A stretch of 64,000 nt of DNA from JBNKLG01 sp050292235 (lineage in GTDB: Bacteria > Pseudomonadota > Gammaproteobacteria > Chromatiales > Chromatiaceae), in NCBI GenBank assembly GCA_050292235.1, contig JBNKLG010000004.1, positions 1 to 64,000 on the forward strand, in the 5' to 3' direction. A program made the translations under genes and the position numbers. Positions 57,356 through 64,000 of this stretch are shown piece by piece; the stretch's first letter is position 1; the number at the start of each line of letters is the position of its first letter. Below the pieces are notes generated by a model, which ran no database searches, was not told the origin of the DNA, and saw nothing but the letters and a program-made list of their open reading frames with translations.

Positions 57356-58158
57356 GACAGGCGAATGTGCTTACGAGTTCGGCGTTCATAAACAAGGCCG
57401 AAATAGCCAAAAAACAAGACCCAGCCGAGAGGGTACATCAAATCAATATACTTGGCCTCATAGCCACCAAACCAAGCATCTCGCATAAACTCAACAATAT
57501 GGATCAGCGGGTTATAGAGCACGATATTTCTAGCCATTTCTGGCAAATCATTCACCGCATAGAAAATCCCAGAAATCCATAGTAATGGCTTCAAAATCAG
57601 GCCAACAATCTTAGAGGTAGAGGCATAGTGCACATTCAGTGCCATAGCAAAGAAACCAATAGAGGCACCCAGCAAACTGGCCATCAGTAAAGCAACAATC
57701 ACCAAAATAGGATTTTCCACCTCAAGCTGTTGATTGATAATCGCATTAGCTAGCATTAACAGCAAAAAAATCACACTAATGGTTACAAAGTCCAATAACC
57801 AACGGGCAACGATAAAATCGATGGGATTCACCAAGGGAAAAAACAGCAGAGGCTTATTAGAATCCACAGTATTCATCACTTGAATCAGGATCTCCCGACA
57901 CATCATATAGGGGATAAAGCCCGTCAAGATAAAGCCGCCTGTATCCATCCCATGACCCATTTCATGACCAACGATGGTGAACATGGTGTAAAACATGGCC
58001 AGGAAAAACAGGGGTTCTACGATAGCCCACATATAGCCCAGGTAAAACTTACCAAACCGGGTTCGCATCTCGCGAAACATCAAGGCCTTAACCACCCGGG
58101 CCTGAACGCGCAGGGCATTAAAAAATGTTTTTTTAGGCAGAATAGCTGAATCGGACAA
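57352..58158 (-). CDS. kpsM: Capsule ABC transporter permease KpsM
   Basis: 268-residue ABC-2 type permease with six hydrophobic segments. The N-terminal amphipathic region ALMFREMRTRFGKFYLGY before the first helix is typical. It begins 20 bases after the lipoprotein gene stop, placing that gene, kpsM, kpsT and kpsE in one operon. Confidence 0.95.
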   Translation of the reverse strand: MSDSAILPKKTFFNALRVQARVVKALMFREMRTRFGKFYLGYMWAIVEPLFFLAMFYTMFTIVGHEMGHGMDTGGFILTGFIPYMMCREILIQVMNTVDSNKPLLFFPLVNPIDFIVARWLLDFVTISVIFLLLMLANAIINQQLEVENPILVIVALLMASLLGASIGFFAMALNVHYASTSKIVGLILKPLLWISGIFYAVNDLPEMARNIVLYNPLIHIVEFMRDAWFGGYEAKYIDLMYPLGWVLFFGYFGLVYERRTRKHIRLS

Positions 58159-58178
58159 GATGGTGGGGCACGCTTGTG

Positions 58179-58538
58179 CTAATTAACCACAACATTAGGC
58201 ACTTCCTGCCATCCTGCCTTGCGTCGGCAATAGAGCAAGCCGGATCGCTTTTTACCCTGGACGGCACCCAGGCGCTTGCAGGTATGACCTCCCGCAGAAT
58301 GATAGACCGACGACACCCGCCAGGTCTGGCCGTGAAGAGAAAGTGTACTGCCTTTTCCCGCGCCATCCAGCTGCGCCAGGGGATAGCGATACTCAGATGA
58401 GGAGGGCGCCTGATCAGCTTTAGCTAAGTCATCAAACTGATTACAGCCCGCCAGCCCCAGGGCCAGCAGTGCAAAAACCAACCGGAACATCCATGACAAC
58501 AGAATACTCACCCTGGTCCCAGTTTCAAAGGCTGCCAT
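58179..58538 (-). CDS. Small lipoprotein, unknown function
   Basis: 119 residues with a signal peptide and the lipobox LAGC (Cys32), so probably lipid-anchored. The mature part holds two cysteines (GGHTCKRL and LLYCRRK) that could form a disulfide. The ATG at 58538 has GAGAAG upstream; an internal ATG at 58490 has none. It is the first gene of the kpsMTE operon, suggesting an accessory role in capsule export. Confidence 0.7.
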   Translation of the reverse strand: MAAFETGTRVSILLSWMFRLVFALLALGLAGCNQFDDLAKADQAPSSSEYRYPLAQLDGAGKGSTLSLHGQTWRVSSVYHSAGGHTCKRLGAVQGKKRSGLLYCRRKAGWQEVPNVVVN

Positions 58539-58658
58539 TTCTTCTCACACAAAGACGTAAAACGATGGCGCACATGATAGCATCCCTCAGGAGCAGCTGT
58601 GGAGTTTTGAACCACGGCTATAACAGCATTTAACAACTGAAATAATAACGAAACCATC

Positions 58659-59459
58659 GTGGACATCATCCAAATCATCGTACTGGCTCTGGTGCAGGGC
58701 CTGACCGAATTTTTGCCCATTTCCAGCTCCGCACACCTGATTCTGGCACCGCAGCTGTTTGGCTTTCCTGACCAGGGCCTTTCCTTCGATGTCGCCGTTC
58801 ATCTTGGCTCGTTGGGCGCAGTTGTGCTCTATTTTCGCCGGGATATCGGGCGCATTGCCCTGGCCTGGTTCTCATCTTTGAGAAAAGGGGGGCAAAGGAA
58901 TGCTGACAGCTGGATGGGATGGTTCATCATCCTTGGCACCATTCCTGTGATCATTGCCGGACTTCTGCTGAAGCCGTTGGTAGAGACCAGCTTGCGTTCA
59001 CCCTATGTCATTGCCTGGGCAACGATTGTCTTCGGCCTTTTGCTCTGGTGGGCGGATCGAACGGCCAAACGCCAACGCGCCCTGGATGATATCCATCTCA
59101 AAGATGCCTTTGTTGTTGGCCTGATGCAGTGTATTGCGCTGATCCCCGGCACCTCGCGTTCAGGCATCACCATGACTGCCGGGCTGATGCTGGGCCTGAC
59201 ACGCCAGGCTGCCTCTCGCTTCTCCTTTCTGTTGGCCATTCCCACTATCTTGATGTCGAGTGCCCTGGTATCGCTTGACCTGGTCACTGCCGCTCACGCC
59301 GTCGATTGGCCTTCTCTGCTTTGGGGCGTTTTGCTCTCTTTCATTGCCGCCTACGCCTGCATCCACTATTTCCTGCGCTTTATCGAGCGCATTGGGATGC
59401 TGCCATTTGTCTTCTACCGCCTCTTATTGGGCGCAGCCATTTTCGCCGTGCTTTTCTAA
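58659..59459 (+). CDS. uppP: Undecaprenyl-diphosphatase
   Basis: 266-residue membrane phosphatase (BacA/UppP) that recycles the lipid carrier used in cell-wall and polysaccharide synthesis. Both active-site regions are present: GLTEFLPISSSAH near residue 15 and PGTSRSGITMT near 165. GTG start. It is divergent from the capsule lipoprotein gene, and its stop is immediately followed by the cysZ ATG. Confidence 0.95.
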   Translation: MDIIQIIVLALVQGLTEFLPISSSAHLILAPQLFGFPDQGLSFDVAVHLGSLGAVVLYFRRDIGRIALAWFSSLRKGGQRNADSWMGWFIILGTIPVIIAGLLLKPLVETSLRSPYVIAWATIVFGLLLWWADRTAKRQRALDDIHLKDAFVVGLMQCIALIPGTSRSGITMTAGLMLGLTRQAASRFSFLLAIPTILMSSALVSLDLVTAAHAVDWPSLLWGVLLSFIAAYACIHYFLRFIERIGMLPFVFYRLLLGAAIFAVLF

Positions 59460-60245
59460 ATGCTTACCATACCAGCATCCAGCCTCACCCTCGGAGCATC
59501 CACTGTCCTCCAAGGCCTAAAGTTACTCAAAGAACCAGGTATTCGGCGCTTTGTAGCCATACCCTTTGTGATCAACCTCATCGTCTTCAGTGGATTGGTT
59601 TGGTTTGGCATCGGACAGTTCGAACACTTCATGGACTGGCTATTACCCGACAACGGCTGGTTCGCCTGGCTACAATGGCTTCGATATATTCTCTGGCCAC
59701 TCTTTGCCCTGGCCGCTGTACTGCTGGTCTTTTTCACCTTTACCGCCATAGCCAATCTGATCGCAGCGCCATTCAACGGGTTACTGGCAGAGAAGGTGGA
59801 GATTCTATTGGGGGGAGCACCACCACCGAGCCGCCCTCTTTGGCAGGAGATCCCCATTGCTCTCTCCTCGGAGCTGCGCAAACTGGGCTACTTTCTGTTA
59901 CGTGCCCTGCCCCTGCTGATTTTGTTTGTCATCCCCGGACTGAACCTGGCTGCCCCTATACTATGGGGGCTATTTGGTGCCTGGTTCCTTGCCATTCAAT
60001 ACGGAGATTTCCCCATGGCCAACCACCGGCTCGATTTTCGTGCCCAGCACAGCCGGCTCAAATCTCGCCGAACACTGGCACTGGGCTTTGGCGGTGGCGT
60101 TACCCTATTGATGATGATCCCCATTCTCAATTTCCTTACCATGCCTGCAGCAGTCGCAGGAGCAACCTTGCTGTGGCATCGACATCTGAAAGACGAATCA
60201 GCTAACACTGCTCCCATGGCAATCCGCGAAAACGCCAACCATTGA
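59460..60245 (+). CDS. cysZ: CysZ-type sulfate transporter (EI24 family)
   Basis: 261-residue inner-membrane protein with several hydrophobic segments in the CysZ arrangement (LKLLKEPGIRRFVAIPFVIN at the N terminus, NLIAAPFNGLLAEKVE, and a central YGDFPMANHRLDF). CysZ imports sulfate for cysteine and PAPS synthesis. It directly abuts uppP (TAAATG). The last 44 bases overlap the convergent rhodanese gene. Confidence 0.85.
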   Translation: MLTIPASSLTLGASTVLQGLKLLKEPGIRRFVAIPFVINLIVFSGLVWFGIGQFEHFMDWLLPDNGWFAWLQWLRYILWPLFALAAVLLVFFTFTAIANLIAAPFNGLLAEKVEILLGGAPPPSRPLWQEIPIALSSELRKLGYFLLRALPLLILFVIPGLNLAAPILWGLFGAWFLAIQYGDFPMANHRLDFRAQHSRLKSRRTLALGFGGGVTLLMMIPILNFLTMPAAVAGATLLWHRHLKDESANTAPMAIRENANH

Positions 60246-60630
60246 GACTGGAACGACGATGCCGATCATCCAACTCACCCTCGAACCCCTCATCAATATG
60301 AAAAACTTTGTTGATACCCCGTTCGATCAACAACTTGCCCGCCTCATGGGAGCGTTTCCCACTGCGGCAAATCAACACCACTGAAGGACCATCCTTCTCA
60401 CCCGAACAGGAAAGCCCACCCAGAAGCAGCTGCCGCACCTCGGTCACAAAATGGGGATTAATCGCCCAATCCGGCTCATCGATCCAGGCAATATTGACCG
60501 CCCCCACCGGATGACCCACAAAAAGAAACTCCATCGAAGAGCGCACATCCACCAACAAGGTCCGGGGATCTTTCTGCATCAGATCCCAGGCTGCCTGCGG
60601 CCCCAAAATACCCAGTTGATGCTCTGTCAT
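60202..60630 (-). CDS. Rhodanese-domain protein
   Basis: 142-residue single rhodanese domain. The active loop is LICRSGKRSHEAG with the catalytic cysteine; LLVDVRSSMEF and HIDEGFEGELD are typical. Possibly a sulfurtransferase; the partner is unknown. The 3' end overlaps cysZ in a tail-to-tail arrangement. Confidence 0.88.
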   Translation of the reverse strand: MTEHQLGILGPQAAWDLMQKDPRTLLVDVRSSMEFLFVGHPVGAVNIAWIDEPDWAINPHFVTEVRQLLLGGLSCSGEKDGPSVVLICRSGKRSHEAGKLLIERGINKVFHIDEGFEGELDDRHRRSSLNGWRFRGLPWEQC

Positions 60631-60734
60631 TTCACCTCTCTCTCCGGCCCTATCCTCTATTTATGGAAATATAGCGGAGACTCCAACGTCTCAATGACTT
60701 TTACTGATTCAAAACAGGGTTATTAGCACCAAAC

Positions 60735-60763
60735 TTGACAGTCGCAAAAAGGCAACGTAGGTT
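60735..60763 (+). promoter_or_regulatory. Sigma70-type promoter before the small secreted protein
   Basis: TTGACA at 60735-60740 and TAGGTT at 60758-60763, spaced 17 bases, 47 bases before the ATG. A long inverted pair AAAAAGGC/GCCTTTTT (60746-60779) overlaps the -10 and the early leader. Confidence 0.45.
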
Positions 60764-60810
60764 TTTCATGAGCCTTTTTCGGCTTAATTTCATGGACACA
60801 AGGAGTCAAG

Positions 60811-61080
60811 ATGAAACACTACTTTTTAAGGAATACCATTTCCACCCTGCTGCTCAGCAGCGCTCTGGTAACCACCCCATTCTCTGCCACCCAAGCTGCA
60901 GAGTGCAAAGGGATGGCCCAGAAAGCCTGTGAATCCAGCAGTACTTGTTCCTGGGTAAACACCTATAAAACCAAGGCTGGCAAGACAGTCCAGGGCTACT
61001 GTCGAAATAAAAGCAGCAAGACCAGTACCCAGAAGAAGACCAAATCCAGTGCTGAGGCCGCCTCAGCAGAGAAAAAATAA
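60811..61080 (+). CDS. Small secreted protein with four cysteines
   Basis: 89 residues. A Sec signal peptide ends near residue 30 (SATQAA). The mature part has Cys32, Cys40, Cys46 and Cys64 with a CSW and a GYCR, likely two disulfides, then a Lys/Ser-rich tail. A strong AAGGAG lies 5 bases before the ATG and a terminator follows, so it is a single-gene unit. Function unknown. Confidence 0.75.
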   Translation: MKHYFLRNTISTLLLSSALVTTPFSATQAAECKGMAQKACESSSTCSWVNTYKTKAGKTVQGYCRNKSSKTSTQKKTKSSAEAASAEKK

Positions 61081-61105
61081 CCACTCCCAGAAACATTCAC
61101 CCTTT

Positions 61106-61129
61106 AGGCCGGGCATTATCCCGGCCTTT
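61106..61129 (+). terminator. Rho-independent terminator
   Basis: Perfect 8-base stem AGGCCGGG/CCCGGCCT with loop CATTAT and a short T-run after it, 25 bases beyond the stop of the small secreted protein. Confidence 0.8.
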
Positions 61130-61261
61130 CTCCATTTTCCCTTTGGCGCATTTACCGCCAGAATACATTCAAACAATTTAGGGAAATCGGAAATTCGCAA
61201 TGCATCTCTCTTTCGTTCTGATAGCATATTAAACTTCACTAATATAGGAAGGCATGCATCC

Positions 61262-62218
61262 ATGAGCACAGAATCTCGTCTTGCCCACTTTCCCATTCCC
61301 TTTTTTGCCACGGTAATGGGACTGGCCGGATTGACCCTAGCCTGGCACAAAGGCCAAAAAGCCTTGGGCATACACCTGGGTATCGACGCCCCCTTGGCCC
61401 TTTTTACCGGTACTGTCTTTTTGGTTTTGCTCGCCTTTTACACCACCAAGCTCATTCTTCATACCTCAGAGGTGATGAAAGAGCTGCGCCATCCTGTCCG
61501 TCTGCACTTTTTCCCTACCGTCTCCATCAGCCTGCTACTGTTGTCCATCGTCGCTCTGGAATACAACGAGTACTTGGCCAGAATCCTCTGGATTTCCGGT
61601 GCTTTGTTACACCTGCTCTTTACCCACTATGTCCTGACCTCCTGGATTCACCACGAGCATTATGAAATTCATCACATCAACCCGGCCTGGTTCATCCCCA
61701 TCGTCGGTAACGTGCTGGTACCTATTGCCGGTGTTACCCTGGGATACCAGGAGATCTCCTGGTTCTTCTTCAGCATCGGCATCACCTTCTGGATTGTGCT
61801 CTTTACCATCATATTTAACCGGGTACTCTTCCATAATCCTTTGCCTGGCAAACTGATGCCCACACTTTTCATCCTCATTGCCCCACCGGCGGTGGGTTTC
61901 ATCTCCTACACCAAGCTCAACGGCGATCTGGATAATTTTGCCCATATCCTTTATTACGCCGGTCTTTTCCTGACTTTGTTACTACTGGGACAGGCAACAC
62001 GTTTTCTCAAACTGCCTTTTGCCCTCTCCTGGTGGGCCTACTCCTTCCCCCTGGCTGCTATCACCATCGCCACATTCGTCATGTTTAAGCTCACGGGATC
62101 GGTGCTCTTCCAGGCCATTGGGCTGGTTCTGCTCACCTTACTGACACTGGTGGTCGCCTTCCTGATTGTTCGCACCGGCATAGCCATCCTCAACCGAAAT
62201 ATCTGCATCCCGGAATAA
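61262..62218 (+). CDS. SLAC1/TehA-family anion transporter
   Basis: 318-residue inner-membrane protein with about ten hydrophobic segments. The N-terminal FPIPFFATVMGLAGLTLAW and the later NPAWFIPIVGNVLVPIAG match the TehA/SLAC1 (tellurite-resistance/dicarboxylate transporter) family. The frame is open to 61049, but the upstream part is hydrophilic and the ATG at 61262 begins the conserved protein. The substrate is probably an anion. Confidence 0.9.
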   Translation: MSTESRLAHFPIPFFATVMGLAGLTLAWHKGQKALGIHLGIDAPLALFTGTVFLVLLAFYTTKLILHTSEVMKELRHPVRLHFFPTVSISLLLLSIVALEYNEYLARILWISGALLHLLFTHYVLTSWIHHEHYEIHHINPAWFIPIVGNVLVPIAGVTLGYQEISWFFFSIGITFWIVLFTIIFNRVLFHNPLPGKLMPTLFILIAPPAVGFISYTKLNGDLDNFAHILYYAGLFLTLLLLGQATRFLKLPFALSWWAYSFPLAAITIATFVMFKLTGSVLFQAIGLVLLTLLTLVVAFLIVRTGIAILNRNICIPE

Positions 62219-62258
62219 AGGAGAAGATTAGACCGGGACCAATCCAGGTTTTTGCGTT

Positions 62259-62309
62259 CGCCCTTTAGCCATAGTAATCTTCAGGGCGGGTGGCAGCTTC
62301 GGCTGCCAC
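62259..62309 (+). promoter_or_regulatory. Two adjacent hairpins in the leader of the OmpA-family gene
   Basis: First a CGCCCT/AGGGCG pair (62259-62288), then a perfect 8-base stem GTGGCAGC/GCTGCCAC closed by a TTCG tetraloop (62290-62309). The second ends 24 bases before the ATG and has no T-run. It may stabilise or regulate the mRNA, or be a weak terminator of the transporter gene. Confidence 0.5.
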
Positions 62310-62333
62310 GTGATAATGACTCTGGAGCCCTTT

Positions 62334-62936
62334 ATGAAAAAAACCGTCGTTTCCAGTCTGCTGGTTGCCTCTTCAATGGCTATGTGCCTCGTTACCCTGG
62401 ATGCCAGCGCTGCCGAACGAAATGTACGCAGCCGCTACGGTAGAGCCATCACCGGCGAGGGAGATTGCGTAAAAAGCATCGCCGGTTCCATGAGCCTTTG
62501 TGCGAACGATTCAGATGGTGACGGCGTCACCGACGATAGAGATGAATGTCCTGGCACTCCGCCCAACACCAAGGTGGATCAGCGTGGCTGTATCGCCGAA
62601 ATCAACGTGCCCGATGTGCTGTTTGACTTCAACAAAGCCACCCTAAAACCCGGTTTTTCAGAACTGCTGACAGGCCTGTATCAGGAATATCAAGGCCAAG
62701 TGAAGCCACAAGTCATTATCGTCACCGGCCATACCGACAGCATTGGTTCCGATGCCTATAATCAGAGGCTATCCCTGGCTCGAGCTCAGGCGGTAAAGCA
62801 GGCCATGATCAATATGGGTATTGGCAGCGCCATCATTCAGACAGTAGGCATGGGTGAGTCCCAACCCATTGCAGACAACGAAACCGAGGAGGGTCGTCAG
62901 CGCAACCGCCGGGTGACCATCCAGGTCAGACGCTAA
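62334..62936 (+). CDS. OmpA-family peptidoglycan-associated protein
   Basis: 200 residues. A Sec signal peptide (about 1-26) precedes a short linker, then a thrombospondin type 3-like calcium repeat (DSDGDGVTDDRDECPGTP) and a C-terminal OmpA domain (FDFNKATLKPGF, then VTGHTDSIGSDAYNQRLSLA, then NRRVTIQVR) that binds peptidoglycan. There is no beta-barrel, so it is probably periplasmic. GGAG lies 6 bases before the ATG at 62334. Confidence 0.9.
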   Translation: MKKTVVSSLLVASSMAMCLVTLDASAAERNVRSRYGRAITGEGDCVKSIAGSMSLCANDSDGDGVTDDRDECPGTPPNTKVDQRGCIAEINVPDVLFDFNKATLKPGFSELLTGLYQEYQGQVKPQVIIVTGHTDSIGSDAYNQRLSLARAQAVKQAMINMGIGSAIIQTVGMGESQPIADNETEEGRQRNRRVTIQVRR

Positions 62937-63149
62937 CCCTTCCTACCCTCTGGCGCCGCTTCTTTCGGCTCTGCTCGGAGTGCGGTGCCGGTTGGTGGCC
63001 CCGGCCACTGATATTGGCCTGGTGGAGAGACTGGGTTAAATCGCATAATGGGGAAATGGGTGTTTCGATTGATTGCCTTAACCCTCGAAGCCCCCAACAG
63101 TACAATTTCCACCCGATCACGCAGGCTTCCCATCCAGACAACAACAACC

Positions 63150-63521
63150 ATGACAGACATCCAAGACCTTCTCAGCGACAACAGCTGCGCTACCAAAGAA
63201 AACCATGCTGCCCAAGTACTGGGGGACAGCATGGAGCCGGAATTTCCCGACAAGTGCGTAGTCATTATCCACCCCAGCGACCGCGCCTATAGCGGCGCCT
63301 ATGTGTTCGCCGAGGTTGAGGGCGCACGCTGGTTTCGTCAATATTTTCGGGATGAGCAAGGCGAACGTCTGGTCGCCGATAACCCACGGTACCCGGTAAT
63401 GCCATTAGCCGATCTGGAGTGGAGAATCCTGGGCGTGGTTGTACAGCGCAACGTTGGTCGCAAGATCAAACACTACCACCCAGCGGCCGATGATCATGGC
63501 CAAGCCATAACCCCTCATTGA
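63150..63521 (+). CDS. S24/LexA-type peptidase-fold protein lacking the base lysine
   Basis: 123 residues with the serine-site motif GDSMEP (Ser27) and the S24 fold (GAYVFAEVEG, then VADNPRYPV). At the place of the catalytic lysine (VKR in LexA) there is Arg63 in WFRQY, and there is no lysine between 36 and 104. There is no DNA-binding domain. It may be inactive as a protease. The frame extends to 63048, but the family match begins near 63150. The stop is 1 base before the next ATG, so the two genes are probably cotranscribed. Confidence 0.7.
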   Translation: MTDIQDLLSDNSCATKENHAAQVLGDSMEPEFPDKCVVIIHPSDRAYSGAYVFAEVEGARWFRQYFRDEQGERLVADNPRYPVMPLADLEWRILGVVVQRNVGRKIKHYHPAADDHGQAITPH

Positions 63522-63522
63522 C

Positions 63523-64000
63523 ATGCCACAGCTGTCACACCTGCTTCTTATGCTGGTGGCACTGGGACTCACTGCTTGTAATAACAGCGGCAATTCGCCA
63601 CAACAAAATCACAAACACAAAGAACAGCCCCATTGGATAGAAGTCTCGACTGTTGAGATCCAAACACTCCAACCCGAGCGCGAACGCACCGGCAATCTGC
63701 AAATCCGTCGTTGGGTTCGCATTCACAGCCAAGAGAAAGGTCGTATCACCCAAATTCCTTATTACGAGGGAGATAGCGTACATCAGGGCAGTCTGGTTGC
63801 CAGCCTCGATGACAGCCTGCTGGAACCAGCCCTGCACAAAGCTGAAGCACAACTGCGACTGGCCCAGCGCGAACGGGATAGGGCAGAACAATTGGTACAA
63901 AAGCAGGTGGCCTCCGAAGACAGCCTGACCCGAGCCATTGACAACTTGGCCATCGCCCAGGCCGAGGTCCAGATGTTGCAAACCCGTCTTAACCACGCCC
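63523..64000 (+). CDS. RND efflux membrane-fusion lipoprotein (3' end cut by window)
   Basis: 159 codons are visible from the ATG at 63523 to the window edge without a stop. A lipoprotein signal with LTAC (Cys19) is followed by the HlyD-like start of a periplasmic adaptor (ERTGNLQIRRWVRIHSQEKG, then YYEGDSVHQGSLVASLDDS) and the beginning of the helical hairpin. It probably precedes an RND pump gene outside the window. Confidence 0.85.
   Translation, partial: MPQLSHLLLMLVALGLTACNNSGNSPQQNHKHKEQPHWIEVSTVEIQTLQPERERTGNLQIRRWVRIHSQEKGRITQIPYYEGDSVHQGSLVASLDDSLLEPALHKAEAQLRLAQRERDRAEQLVQKQVASEDSLTRAIDNLAIAQAEVQMLQTRLNHA

Noticed and set aside
61049..61261. Upstream extension of the SLAC1/TehA frame
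   Set aside because: The extension spans the terminator and is not membrane-like; the conserved protein begins at 61262.

Overview
The window is 64 kb of a proteobacterial chromosome. The envelope genes (LpxC, a KpsMTED capsule exporter, OmpA-type and RND components) and the protein similarities suit a Gammaproteobacterium or a close relative, but the genus cannot be named. It is mostly a surface-polysaccharide locus with an unusual lipid or polyketide operon at the left end. No tRNA, rRNA, CRISPR array, insertion sequence or prophage was recognised, and no gene-free stretch exceeds about 230 bases.

Left end (1-15.3 kb, all minus strand). NhaA and GlmS are followed by a 2527-residue single-module reducing polyketide synthase (KS-AT-DH-degenerate MT-ER-KR-ACP). 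After it come an alpha-oxoamine synthase, a GNAT acyltransferase, CysQ, a one-domain KpsC-like Kdo transferase and an LpxC homologue cut by the window edge. Gaps between these genes are 34 bases or less and several starts and stops overlap, so they read as one operon. It may make an amino-ketone or sphingoid-like lipid that is decorated with sugar. A heme-oxygenase-fold diiron oxidase is divergent from nhaA.

15.3-27 kb is mixed regulation and envelope stress: an HD-GYP response regulator, a FabF-like ketosynthase divergent from a TetR regulator, a large MscK-like channel, an aminotransferase broken by an internal deletion, and a PAS-GGDEF-EAL-CZB protein whose EAL domain looks dead.

27-41 kb supplies sugar nucleotides: ugd (UDP-glucuronate), rfbBDAC (dTDP-rhamnose, genes overlapping by 4 bases), a phosphomannomutase, manC, gmd and fcl (GDP-mannose to GDP-fucose). 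Three glycosyltransferases and a sulfotransferase lie among them.

41-53.6 kb is an AT-richer accessory block of unusual proteins: a decayed glycosyltransferase, a CMP-sugar synthetase fused to a HAD phosphatase, a 969-residue two-part glycosyltransferase, a radical SAM/SPASM protein, a methyltransferase-glycosyltransferase-FkbM triple fusion, a sulfotransferase with an N-terminal extension, a degenerate FkbM-like coiled-coil protein and a sulfotransferase-like protein with an internal repeat.

53.6-58.5 kb carries the ABC capsule exporter genes kpsD, kpsE, kpsT, kpsM and a small lipoprotein. The right end (58.6-64 kb, mainly plus strand) has uppP, cysZ, a rhodanese, a small secreted Cys-containing protein, a SLAC1/TehA transporter, an OmpA-family protein with a structured leader, an S24-like protein lacking the usual lysine, and the start of an RND membrane-fusion lipoprotein. 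CysZ (sulfate uptake), the sulfotransferases and CysQ (PAP removal) together suggest a sulfated capsule built from rhamnose, fucose, mannose, uronic acid and perhaps a CMP-activated acidic sugar.
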